Under the pieces are notes generated by a model, which saw only the letters and a list, made by a program, of their open reading frames with translations, did not search any database and was not told where the DNA came from. The translations under genes were made by a program, and so were the position numbers. Shown piece by piece: positions 16,385-23,526 of a stretch of DNA of 36,510 nt (positions within the stretch are counted from its first letter, which is position 1; the number at the start of each line of letters is the position of its first letter). The stretch is from Ruminococcaceae bacterium UBA1741 (GTDB taxonomy: Bacteria; Bacillota; Clostridia; Oscillospirales; Acutalibacteraceae). The DNA lies in NCBI GenBank assembly GCA_002315685.1, contig DCHX01000027.1:1-36510 (forward strand), written 5' to 3'.

Positions 16385-17533
16385 ATGGAAAATTATATTG
16401 ATAATGCTGTAAATCAGTTTAGAAATCTTTTAGAAGAACAAATCGCCCGACAGGATAAAATGGAAAGCAACAGTTTGCCTACCGACTTCAAATCACTTGA
16501 AAAAATCGTTATCGGTGTTTGCACAGGCGACGGAATAGGCCCTATTATTTCGGCTGACTCAAAAAGACTTTTAGAGTTTTTGCTTAAAGACGAAATAGAA
16601 TGCGGAAAGGTTGAGCTTAAAGTCATCGAAGGCCTTACGATAGAAAACCGCACCGCCCAAAACAAAGCTATTCCCGATGATGTTTTAGCAGAAATTAAGT
16701 CTTGTAATGTAATTCTTAAAGGCCCTACTACCACCCTTAAAGGCGGCAGTCTTGAAAGTGCGAATGTTGCTATGCGCCGTGAGCTTGACCTTTATGCGAA
16801 TGTCCGCCCCGTTTGTGTTCCCGAAAAGAATATCGACTGGACCTTTTTCAGAGAAAACACCGAGGGCGAGTATGTTTTAGGCTCCCGCGGTGTCGAAATT
16901 CCGAATAAACTTGCCTTTGATTTTAAGGTTACTACAAATATGGGTACAAAACGAATAGCCCGTACCGCTTTTGAATTTGCGAAAAACAACGGCAAAAAGA
17001 ATGTTGCGATTGTTACAAAAGCCAACATTATGAAGAAAACCGACGGCAAGTTCTCTGAAATTTGCCACGAGGTTGCAAAGGATTATCCCGACATTACCGC
17101 TGATGACTGGTATATTGATATTATGACCGCAAACCTTGTAAACGAAAAAATCAGAAGTGATTTTGAGGTTTTTCTGCTTCCTAACCTTTACGGCGATATT
17201 ATTACTGATGAAGCGGCTCAAATTCAGGGCGGTGTAGGTACTGCCGGAAGTGCCAATATCGGCGACAAATACGCTATGTTTGAGGCTATTCACGGCTCGG
17301 CTCCGAGAATGATAGAACAGGGTATCGGCGAGTACGCAAACCCGACAAGTATCTTTAAGGCTACCGAAATGCTGCTTAACCATATCGGATTTAAGGCACA
17401 AGCCGAGCGTCTTGATAAGGCGCTTAACATTTGTACCGAAACCGAGAAAAAGGTTATCGTAACGGGCGACAAAGACGGCGCTACCTGTAAAGAATTTTCG
17501 GATTACCTAATGGAAACTCTTTCAAAATTATAA
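16385..17533 (+). CDS. Isocitrate dehydrogenase (isocitrate/isopropylmalate family)
   Basis: Beta-decarboxylating dehydrogenase giving 2-oxoglutarate, 382 aa. A family-atypical N-terminal extension of about 45 residues precedes VCTGDGIGP. Substrate-binding residues lie in KGGSLESANVAMRRELDLYANVRPV, and metal-binding aspartates in LYGDIITDEAAQIQGG; FEAIHGSAPR follows. Cofactor preference (NAD or NADP) cannot be fixed by eye. 3-isopropylmalate dehydrogenase is the alternative but does not fit the operon. It starts 1 bp after the aconitase stop and is followed by a terminator, closing a four-gene unit. Confidence 0.9.
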   Translation: MENYIDNAVNQFRNLLEEQIARQDKMESNSLPTDFKSLEKIVIGVCTGDGIGPIISADSKRLLEFLLKDEIECGKVELKVIEGLTIENRTAQNKAIPDDVLAEIKSCNVILKGPTTTLKGGSLESANVAMRRELDLYANVRPVCVPEKNIDWTFFRENTEGEYVLGSRGVEIPNKLAFDFKVTTNMGTKRIARTAFEFAKNNGKKNVAIVTKANIMKKTDGKFSEICHEVAKDYPDITADDWYIDIMTANLVNEKIRSDFEVFLLPNLYGDIITDEAAQIQGGVGTAGSANIGDKYAMFEAIHGSAPRMIEQGIGEYANPTSIFKATEMLLNHIGFKAQAERLDKALNICTETEKKVIVTGDKDGATCKEFSDYLMETLSKL

Positions 17534-17562
17534 AAGACGAAAACCAATAAAGCCATACAAAA

Positions 17563-17589
17563 ACGGACTGCCTCGGCAGTCCGTTAATT
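17563..17589. terminator. Bidirectional terminator
   Basis: ACGGACTGC (17563-17571) pairs with GCAGTCCGT (17576-17584). T-rich sequence follows on the plus strand, and on the minus strand TTTTTG follows directly. It separates the converging IDH and rsmD-coaD operons. Confidence 0.85.
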
Positions 17590-17617
17590 TTATTTATTAA
17601 CTTTCTTATTAAAGCTA

Positions 17618-18076
17618 TCAGTCTTTGTTTATGGGAACTTGGGTATGAAGAGCGGCTCTTGTTTTGCGGATTTCGCCTAAATTAGCCGAAAGACCTTCGT
17701 CTGCTCTTCTCATAATGTCATCAACAAAGTCCTGTGCAGCCTTTCTCATTTCACGGCTCTTTGTTTGAGCGTTTGAGATGATTTCGGTTGCTTTTTCCTG
17801 AGCGAGCTTTACGATTTCCTGCTCGGCAACCATAGCCTTTGCTCTCTCATCGGCACTGCGGATAATTCCGTCAGCCTCACGCTTTGCAGTGGTAATGATT
17901 TCGGTACGGTCAGCAACAATACCTCGTGCCTGTTTAATTTCGCTCGGAATGTTAAGACGAATATCGTCCACAACAGCACGAAGCTTTTCAATGTCAACCA
18001 CCGTTTTCTTGCCCGGAATTTTAATACCGCTGTCAAGAACTTCGTCAAATTCTTCAAGTAATTCGTCAAGTGTCAT
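17618..18076 (-). CDS. Coiled-coil protein, uncharacterised (downstream of coaD)
   Basis: 152-aa, highly charged, helix-rich protein with no membrane segment. An acidic start (MTLDELLEEFDEVLD) is followed by a long heptad-like coiled coil over about residues 55-140, superficially like the F-type ATPase b/H stalk subunits or DivIVA-like scaffolds. Proteins of this kind sit next to rsmD and coaD in many Clostridia and are often labelled ATPase without evidence. Shine-Dalgarno GGAGGA. It lies 22 bp after coaD and is last in that operon. Function unknown; a structural or scaffolding role is a guess. Confidence 0.8.
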   Translation of the reverse strand: MTLDELLEEFDEVLDSGIKIPGKKTVVDIEKLRAVVDDIRLNIPSEIKQARGIVADRTEIITTAKREADGIIRSADERAKAMVAEQEIVKLAQEKATEIISNAQTKSREMRKAAQDFVDDIMRRADEGLSANLGEIRKTRAALHTQVPINKD

Positions 18077-18098
18077 TTTGTTTGTCCTCCGTAATATA

Positions 18099-18587
18099 TT
18101 ATTGTTTTCCTAAACGCTTTACTATATCATCAAGTATGCTCTCGGGGACAAAGGAAGAAATATCTCCGCCCATACTTGCGATTTGCTTAACCATACTCGA
18201 GCTTAAATACATATATTCCGTACTTGTTGTAAAGAAAAGTGTTTCAACCTCGGGGTTAAGCTTTTTATTAGTCAATGCCATCTGAAATTCGTACTCGAAA
18301 TCAGACATAGCACGAAGACCCTTAATTATCGCAGTAGCCTCTTTTTGTCTTGCATAATCCGCAAGCAAGCCGTCATAAACATCAACCTCAACATTAGGCA
18401 GACCGTTTACCGCCTTTTGAATAAGACTTTTGCGTTCCTCGGGCGAGAACAACCCGTTTTTGTCTTTGTTTTTCATAACAACGACAATAACCTTATCAAA
18501 CATAGCACTTGCTCGGGAGATAATATCAATATGACCAAGCGTTATGGGGTCGAAGCTACCCGGACAAATCACCGTTTTTTCATTCAT
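18099..18587 (-). CDS. coaD: Phosphopantetheine adenylyltransferase
   Basis: Penultimate step of coenzyme A synthesis: transfers AMP from ATP to 4'-phosphopantetheine. The nucleotidyltransferase signature GSFDPITLGHIDII (His19) is at the N-terminus, and the C-terminal ATP-binding YLSSSMVKQIA motif matches the ISSS/TR region of the family. 162 aa is typical. It overlaps rsmD by 8 bp, the usual rsmD-coaD pairing. Confidence 0.97.
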   Translation of the reverse strand: MNEKTVICPGSFDPITLGHIDIISRASAMFDKVIVVVMKNKDKNGLFSPEERKSLIQKAVNGLPNVEVDVYDGLLADYARQKEATAIIKGLRAMSDFEYEFQMALTNKKLNPEVETLFFTTSTEYMYLSSSMVKQIASMGGDISSFVPESILDDIVKRLGKQ

Positions 18588-19134
18588 CGGAAGATACTCC
18601 CCTTTTATAAACGGTTACGGTTATTTTACCGAACTTGTACTCTTTGCCCTTCAAAAAAGCTTTTACACTTTCGGGCATTTTAAGCTCTTTCGGGTGTTCG
18701 CAAATAACGATACCGTAATCGCTCATTTTATCCGCAACCTCCGACAGCGCATTTTCAAGATAACCGGCATTATACGGAGGGTCCAAAAAAGCAATATCAA
18801 AGGTATCGGATGTTCTTCTTAAAAAAGTTTGGTAATCCGATTTAACAATTTTCGCCGAGCTTTCAAAATCAGTACCGCTTAAATTTTGCCTTACAACCGA
18901 AAGCGAGGTTTCGGATACATCGACAAAGGTAGCGCATAAAGCACCTCGGCTTAAAGCCTCAATACCCATTTGACCGCAACCGGCAAAAAGGTCAAGCACC
19001 CGTCTTCCCTCAATATCAAACTGTATCGAGCTGAAAACCGCCTCTTTTACCTTTTCGGAGGTAGGTCTTACAATATCGTTGCCCGGCACGGTGATAAGAC
19101 GGCGACCCCTTGCGGAGCCGGTAATAACTCTCAT
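18580..19134 (-). CDS. rsmD: 16S rRNA (guanine-966-N2)-methyltransferase RsmD
   Basis: SAM-dependent methyltransferase. The SAM-binding motif DLFAGCGQMG is at residues 48-57, and the catalytic DPPY (Asp118-Tyr121) lies in IAFLDPPYNAG. The N-terminus has the family start MRVITGSARGRRL. The start is set at ATG 19134 rather than the adjacent upstream TTG. 184 aa. First gene of an rsmD-coaD-coiled-coil operon driven by the promoter at 19169-19198. Confidence 0.95.
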   Translation of the reverse strand: MRVITGSARGRRLITVPGNDIVRPTSEKVKEAVFSSIQFDIEGRRVLDLFAGCGQMGIEALSRGALCATFVDVSETSLSVVRQNLSGTDFESSAKIVKSDYQTFLRRTSDTFDIAFLDPPYNAGYLENALSEVADKMSDYGIVICEHPKELKMPESVKAFLKGKEYKFGKITVTVYKRGVSSDE

Positions 19135-19168
19135 CAAACCACACCAACCTATATCATATATTTATAAT

Positions 19169-19198
19169 ATTATCACACTAAACATAGTGTTTTGTCAA
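19169..19198 (-). promoter_or_regulatory. Promoter of rsmD-coaD with an inverted repeat in its spacer
   Basis: Minus strand: perfect TTGACA (19198-19193), an 18-nt spacer and GATAAT (19174-19169). The spacer holds the inverted repeat ACACTA-N4-TAGTGT (19175-19190), a position where a bound repressor would block polymerase. Confidence 0.65.
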
Positions 19199-19256
19199 CA
19201 ATTTTTTTCAAATTAAATAATATATGTATAAAAAACTTTTATTTATGCGAAATGTG

Positions 19257-19265
19257 TGGTATAAT
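19257..19265 (+). promoter_or_regulatory. Extended -10 promoter of the alarmone hydrolase-Bce operon
   Basis: TGGTATAAT gives a perfect TATAAT (19260-19265) with TG at the extended position. The -35 region is poor. It lies 46 nt before the ATG at 19312. Confidence 0.6.
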
Positions 19266-19311
19266 GATTAATCAATGGATTATTTTCTTTTATAGATTAA
19301 AGGGTGATGTT

Positions 19312-19878
19312 ATGAATGTAGTTGAAGAAGCTGTTATTTTTGCGACAAAGGCGCACGAGGGTCAAACCCGAAAGGGTAAAGGTCTTCCGTATATTCTTCA
19401 TCCTATGGAGGTTGCCGGAATTATTGCGACTATGACTAACGACCTCGACACTATTGCGGCAGGTGTTCTTCACGATACCGTTGAGGACTGTGATGTTGAC
19501 CCGAGAGAAATAAAGGCTAAATTCGGCGCCCGTGTTTCGGCTATCGTTCAAAGCGACAGCGAGGATAAGCTTTCGGACAGACCGCCTGCCGATACTTGGA
19601 TGGAGAGAAAAGAAGAATCTCTTTTAATGCTTAAACACACAAAGGATATTGAGGTTAAAAAAATGTGGCTTGGCGACAAGCTTTCAAATATCCGCTCTTT
19701 TTATCGGCTCTATCTTGAAAAGGGCGATAGAATGTGGGACAATTTCCATCAAAAAGACCCTAAAATGCAACAATGGTATTACCTTACCATTGCCGAATAT
19801 CTCAAAGAGCTTGAATACACCCTTGCTTACAAGGAATATGTCGATTTAGTTGATAAGGTGTTTAAGGACCAAGTATGA
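19312..19878 (+). CDS. Mesh1-like small alarmone hydrolase (HD domain)
   Basis: 188-aa stand-alone HD-domain protein matching the hydrolase part of RelA/SpoT. The metal-site residues are His30 (ILHP), His54-Asp55 (LHD) and Asp122 (GDKLSNIRS). The catalytic Glu58-Asp59 follow in HDTVED, and the HEGQTRKG nucleotide-binding stretch is present. No synthetase or TGS domain. The predicted activity is removal of the 3' pyrophosphate from (p)ppGpp; a broader nucleotide pyrophosphohydrolase role is possible. ATG 19312 is chosen because AAGGGTGA precedes it; the longer reading back to 19192 crosses the promoter. It overlaps the MscS gene by 4 bp (ATGA). Confidence 0.85.
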   Translation: MNVVEEAVIFATKAHEGQTRKGKGLPYILHPMEVAGIIATMTNDLDTIAAGVLHDTVEDCDVDPREIKAKFGARVSAIVQSDSEDKLSDRPPADTWMERKEESLLMLKHTKDIEVKKMWLGDKLSNIRSFYRLYLEKGDRMWDNFHQKDPKMQQWYYLTIAEYLKELEYTLAYKEYVDLVDKVFKDQV

Positions 19879-20669
19879 ATGAATATTTAGATAAAATTCT
19901 TAATAAAAGCTTTTACATAAGCGTTGTAGTTGTAATTCTTGCTCTTGTTGTGTTTTTTGTTATTGAAAAAATTTCCAAAAAAATTATAAGTAAATGCGAC
20001 GGAATAAGCGACCCGAAGGCAAGTCTTACAAGAAAAATAGCGGTTACTCTTAAATTTCTTACGGTTTTACTTGCGATTATCTTGATTTCTCAAACCTACG
20101 GCATTAACCTGACCTCTGCTATTGCGGGACTTGGAATTTTGAGTGCCGTTTTGGGCTTGGCGCTTCAAGATTACCTAAAAGATATTATTATGGGTATTCG
20201 TATTGTTTCCGACCGCTTCTTTTCGATTGGGGACTGCGTTGAATACCAAAGCCGTGAGGGTGTAGTAGTAGGTTTTTCCTTAAAAGCCACTAAAATAAAG
20301 GACTTGCAGGATTCATCCGTAATCACGGTTTGCAACCGAAATATTACCGAAATCAGAAGATTGGGAGATAGGCTTGATATTGACCTGCCTCTTTCTTATG
20401 ACGAGGATTTAAGCTTTGTAAATTCCGCTCTTTCGGAAATTTGCAAAAAAGTTTCCAACCTTAAAAATGTCAACAAATGCGGTTTTTTAGGCACCGAAAG
20501 CTTTGAAAGCTCGGCTGTTCTTTATAAAATAAGGGTGTTTTGTGAGCCTATTAACCGTGCCGAAGTTAAGCGAAGCGTCCTTTTTGAAATTCAAAAGGGG
20601 CTTTCGGATAAAAATATCAAAATCCCGTTTAATCAACTTACTATTCATACAAACGATAAGGAGAGTTAA
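19875..20669 (+). CDS. MscS-family mechanosensitive ion channel
   Basis: Small-conductance channel-type protein of 264 aa with three membrane segments (about 13-31, 55-75 and the pore helix 78-97). The pore helix is glycine/alanine rich (SAIAGLGILSAVLGLALQDYLKD), followed by the beta domain (RFFSIGDCVEY) and a C-terminal alpha/beta vestibule domain. These channels release solutes during osmotic downshock. It is translationally coupled to the alarmone hydrolase by an ATGA overlap and lies 2 bp before a STAS gene, an unusual set of partners. Confidence 0.93.
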   Translation: MNEYLDKILNKSFYISVVVVILALVVFFVIEKISKKIISKCDGISDPKASLTRKIAVTLKFLTVLLAIILISQTYGINLTSAIAGLGILSAVLGLALQDYLKDIIMGIRIVSDRFFSIGDCVEYQSREGVVVGFSLKATKIKDLQDSSVITVCNRNITEIRRLGDRLDIDLPLSYDEDLSFVNSALSEICKKVSNLKNVNKCGFLGTESFESSAVLYKIRVFCEPINRAEVKRSVLFEIQKGLSDKNIKIPFNQLTIHTNDKES

Positions 20670-20671
20670 TA

Positions 20672-20971
20672 ATGAACATCAATTTTGAAACAAAGAATAA
20701 TACTCTTTTGGTTTTTCCGGAAGGCCGTCTTGACACTACTACCGCTCCCGAGCTTGAAAGTGCACTCGACAAAAACCTAAAAGAAGATATGAATGTAATT
20801 TTCGACTTTGAAAAGCTTGACTATTTGTCTTCGGCAGGTCTTCGTGTTTTACTTGCAACTCAACAAAAGATAAACGGATACGGCGGAGAAATGGTGCTTA
20901 AAAATGTTTGCGAAAGCGTTGTTGCTATTATGAACATTACCGGCTTTTCCGATATTTTAACTATCGAATAA
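20672..20971 (+). CDS. STAS-domain protein, anti-sigma-factor antagonist-like (paralogue 1)
   Basis: 99-aa single STAS domain like SpoIIAA/RsbV. The conserved GRLDTTTAP strand (about 18-26) and the phosphoacceptor loop LSSAGLRVLLA (about 52-62) are present; the Ser pair there aligns with the regulatory Ser of SpoIIAA. No RsbW-type kinase, PP2C phosphatase or sigma factor is in the window, so the partner is elsewhere. It lies between MscS (2 bp) and a BceR-type regulator (1 bp). A close paralogue follows the c-di-GMP phosphodiesterase at 29103; both end with ITGFSDILTI. Confidence 0.9.
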   Translation: MNINFETKNNTLLVFPEGRLDTTTAPELESALDKNLKEDMNVIFDFEKLDYLSSAGLRVLLATQQKINGYGGEMVLKNVCESVVAIMNITGFSDILTIE

Positions 20972-20972
20972 T

Positions 20973-21650
20973 ATGACCTACAAAATTTTTACGGTCGAGG
21001 ATGACAAGGGTATCGCCAAAGGTATTGCCGACTGCCTTAAATCTTGGGATATGGAGGTCCGTAATGTTTGCGACTTCCGTAATGTTATTGATGAGTTTTC
21101 GGCTTTTGACCCTCATCTTGTTTTAATGGACATAACCCTGCCGTTTATGGGCGGATTTTATTTCTGTTCGGAGATTAGAAAGAAAAGCCGGGTTCCCATT
21201 GTCTTTATTTCCTCCGCTTCCGATAATATGAATATTGTTATGGCTATGAATATGGGGGCGGATGATTTTATCGCAAAGCCTTTTGACAACAATGTTTTAC
21301 TTGCAAAGGTACAGGCGATTTTGCGCCGTACCTACGATTTCGGAAGTTCCGTTCAAACTATTGAGCATAAGGGTGCTTGTCTTAATTTGGGTGATGCAAC
21401 ACTTACCTTTGAGGGCGAAAAAATCGAGCTTTCGAAGAATGAATACCGTATTTTGCTTACCCTTATGCAAAACAAGGGCAAAACCGTAAGCCGTGAAAAG
21501 CTTATGGAGGTTTTGTGGGAAACCGATAGCTTTGTTGACGAAAACACCCTTACCGTAAATGTCGGCAGACTTCGTAAAAAGTTAGAAGCATTAGGGCTTT
21601 GTGATTTTATCTCTACCAAATTCGGAATGGGATATATCGTAAATCTATAA
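20973..21650 (+). CDS. BceR-like OmpR-family response regulator
   Basis: 225 aa. Receiver domain (about 1-120) with acidic pocket Glu9-Asp10-Asp11, phosphoacceptor Asp53 (LVLMDITLP) and Lys102 (FIAKPF). The C-terminal winged-helix domain (about 130-225) has ENTLTVNVGRLRKKLE. The next genes encode a BceS-like kinase and a BceAB-like transporter, so it should activate bceAB when the cell meets cell-wall-active peptides. A BceR-box-like repeat lies at 22660-22673. Confidence 0.93.
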   Translation: MTYKIFTVEDDKGIAKGIADCLKSWDMEVRNVCDFRNVIDEFSAFDPHLVLMDITLPFMGGFYFCSEIRKKSRVPIVFISSASDNMNIVMAMNMGADDFIAKPFDNNVLLAKVQAILRRTYDFGSSVQTIEHKGACLNLGDATLTFEGEKIELSKNEYRILLTLMQNKGKTVSREKLMEVLWETDSFVDENTLTVNVGRLRKKLEALGLCDFISTKFGMGYIVNL

Positions 21651-21675
21651 ATAAAAAATTAAAGGCGTGATAAAA

Positions 21676-22656
21676 TTGTTTAATTACTTAAAGTATAAGC
21701 TTAAACTTTTTATCTGCCTTTTTTTGTTTTTTCTTGTTTTCGTTTTTACCTTTTTTCTATATTCTCTGCCCGTAAAGGCGGTAATTTACCCGTCTTTGCT
21801 TTGCTTTGTCATAGGTCTTGTGTTTTTGGGATTTGACTGTTTTAAGACACATAAAACCGTATCTACACTTGAAATCATCAAAAAAATTGATATTGGTTTA
21901 ATAGACGAATTGCCGAGTCCGCAAAACATTCAAAGCGAAAGCTATAACGAGATAATTCGGCTTTTGTGCGAAAGCCACGCAAAAACCGTACAAAAGGGCG
22001 AAAAAGATTTTGAAGATATGGTAAACTACTATACCTTATGGGCGCACCAAATCAAAACCCCGATTTCATCAATGCGCTTAAATCTTCAAAACGAGGATAC
22101 CCCTCTTTCCCGCACTCTTCAAAACGACCTTACGAGAATTGAAAGCTATGTAAATATGGTACTTGCGTTTTTAAGGCTTAATTCAAGCTCTACCGACTAT
22201 GTTTTTAAGGAGTATAATCTTGATAATATCATAAAGGATTCCGTTAAAAAGTTTTCGGGCGAATTTATCACAAAAAAGCTCTCTTTATCCTTTGAAGAAA
22301 CGAACACCTTTGTCTTAACCGACGAGAAGTGGCTTTCGTTTGCGGTTGAGCAAATAATTTCAAACTCGATTAAATACACAGAAACCGGCGGTGTTTCGAT
22401 ATACCTTGAAAACCCGAAAATTCTTTGTATTCGGGATACGGGAATAGGAATTATGGACACCGATTTGCCGAGAGTTTTTGAAAACGGATATACCGGATTA
22501 AACGGCAGAACGGACAAACGGGCAAGTGGAATAGGGCTGTTCCTTTGCAAACAAATTTGCAACAATCTTTCCCATAAGATTGAAATTTTTTCAAAGGTAG
22601 GCGAGGGCACTACCGTAAAGATTCACCTTGACTCAAAAACCGTCGTTCCCTCATAA
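21676..22656 (+). CDS. BceS-like intramembrane-sensing histidine kinase
   Basis: 326 aa. Two closely spaced N-terminal membrane helices (about 8-30 and 36-53) with almost no extracellular loop, the hallmark of BceS kinases that sense through their transporter. The phosphoacceptor His124 is in WAHQIKTPIS, the BceS-type H-box. The HATPase domain has the N-box (EQIISNSIKY), DTGIGI and GIGLFLC. TTG 21676 is preferred because AAAGGCGTGAT lies just upstream; an in-frame GTG at 21667 falls inside that ribosome site. A terminator follows. Confidence 0.93.
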   Translation: MFNYLKYKLKLFICLFLFFLVFVFTFFLYSLPVKAVIYPSLLCFVIGLVFLGFDCFKTHKTVSTLEIIKKIDIGLIDELPSPQNIQSESYNEIIRLLCESHAKTVQKGEKDFEDMVNYYTLWAHQIKTPISSMRLNLQNEDTPLSRTLQNDLTRIESYVNMVLAFLRLNSSSTDYVFKEYNLDNIIKDSVKKFSGEFITKKLSLSFEETNTFVLTDEKWLSFAVEQIISNSIKYTETGGVSIYLENPKILCIRDTGIGIMDTDLPRVFENGYTGLNGRTDKRASGIGLFLCKQICNNLSHKIEIFSKVGEGTTVKIHLDSKTVVPS

Positions 22657-22659
22657 ATG

Positions 22660-22673
22660 TGACATATTTGTTA
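22660..22673 (+). promoter_or_regulatory. BceR-box-like inverted repeat upstream of bceA
   Basis: TGACA-TATT-TGTTA fits the TNACA-N4-TGTAA consensus described for BceR-type regulators with a single mismatch. It lies about 100 nt before bceA and directly after the kinase stop codon. Confidence 0.5.
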
Positions 22674-22693
22674 GAAATTAAGCCGATAATGTT

Positions 22694-22725
22694 AGCCGAT
22701 TCTATGGAATGAGTCGGCTTTTTTT
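22694..22725 (+). terminator. Terminator after the histidine kinase
   Basis: AGCCGA (22694-22699) pairs with TCGGCT (22714-22719), with an inner TTC/GAA extension, and is followed by TTTTTTT. It isolates the BceRS transcript from bceAB. A TGATAGAAT extended -10 (22725-22733) abuts the T-tract and may start the bceAB transcript. Confidence 0.7.
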
Positions 22726-22764
22726 GATAGAATAATGCCATAAAACAAGAAAGGACTAAAAATT

Positions 22765-23526
22765 ATGAGCTTACTCGAAGTAAACAGTCTGAAAAAAGTA
22801 TATAAAACCCGTCTCGGCGGAAATAGTGTAGAGGCGCTTAAATGCGTTGACTTTTCGGTTGAAGAGGGCGAATATGTTGCCGTTATGGGCGAATCGGGAA
22901 GCGGTAAAACCACTCTGCTTAACATTTTAGCCGCCATCGACAAGCCGACAGCAGGTTCGGTTCTCTTAAACGGTACCGATTTTTCAAAAATTAAGGACAG
23001 CTTAATTTCTACCTTCCGCCGTGATAATTTGGGCTTTGTGTTCCAAGATTTTAATTTGCTTGATACATTTTCGCTTGAAGACAATATTTTTTTGCCTCTT
23101 GTGTTAAAGGGTATGAGCTACAAGGAAATGAAACCGAAAATAGAGCCTATTGCCGAAAGACTCGGCATAACATCCTTGCTTAAAAAATATCCTTACGAGG
23201 TTTCGGGCGGACAAAAGCAAAGAGCGGCGGTAGCACGGGCACTTATTACCGAGCCTAAAATAATTTTAGCGGATGAGCCTACGGGCGCACTTGACTCAAA
23301 GGCTACCGACGAGCTGTTAAACCTTTTCGGAGATATAAACAAAAACGGACAAACCATTTTAATGGTTACACACTCGGTAAAAGCGGCAAGCCACGCTTCC
23401 CGAGTTATGTTCATAAAAGACGGCGAGGTTTTCCACCAGCTTTATAAGGGCGGTAACACAACCGAAGAATTTTACCAAAGAATCTCCGAAACCCTTACTT
23501 TACTCGCAGGAGGCAAGAGCGTATAA
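22765..23526 (+). CDS. BceA-like ABC transporter ATP-binding protein
   Basis: 253 aa. Walker A GESGSGKTT (42-50), Q-loop FVFQDFNLLDTFS, signature SGGQKQ (147-152) and Walker B LADEPTGALD (Asp170-Glu171). The FNLLDTFSLEDNIFLPLVL stretch is characteristic of the BceA/peptide-7-exporter group. It powers the BceB permease that frees cell-wall precursor targets from bacitracin-like peptides and also signals to BceS. It overlaps bceB by 1 bp. Confidence 0.93.
   Translation: MSLLEVNSLKKVYKTRLGGNSVEALKCVDFSVEEGEYVAVMGESGSGKTTLLNILAAIDKPTAGSVLLNGTDFSKIKDSLISTFRRDNLGFVFQDFNLLDTFSLEDNIFLPLVLKGMSYKEMKPKIEPIAERLGITSLLKKYPYEVSGGQKQRAAVARALITEPKIILADEPTGALDSKATDELLNLFGDINKNGQTILMVTHSVKAASHASRVMFIKDGEVFHQLYKGGNTTEEFYQRISETLTLLAGGKSV

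Noticed and set aside
16877..17401. 174-aa minus-strand ORF inside isocitrate dehydrogenase
   Set aside because: Antisense shadow of a clear enzyme gene; low-complexity composition and no supporting signals.
22668..22690. TTGTTA and GATAAT as a promoter before bceA
   Set aside because: The spacing is only 11 nt, too short for a sigma-A promoter, and a terminator follows directly.
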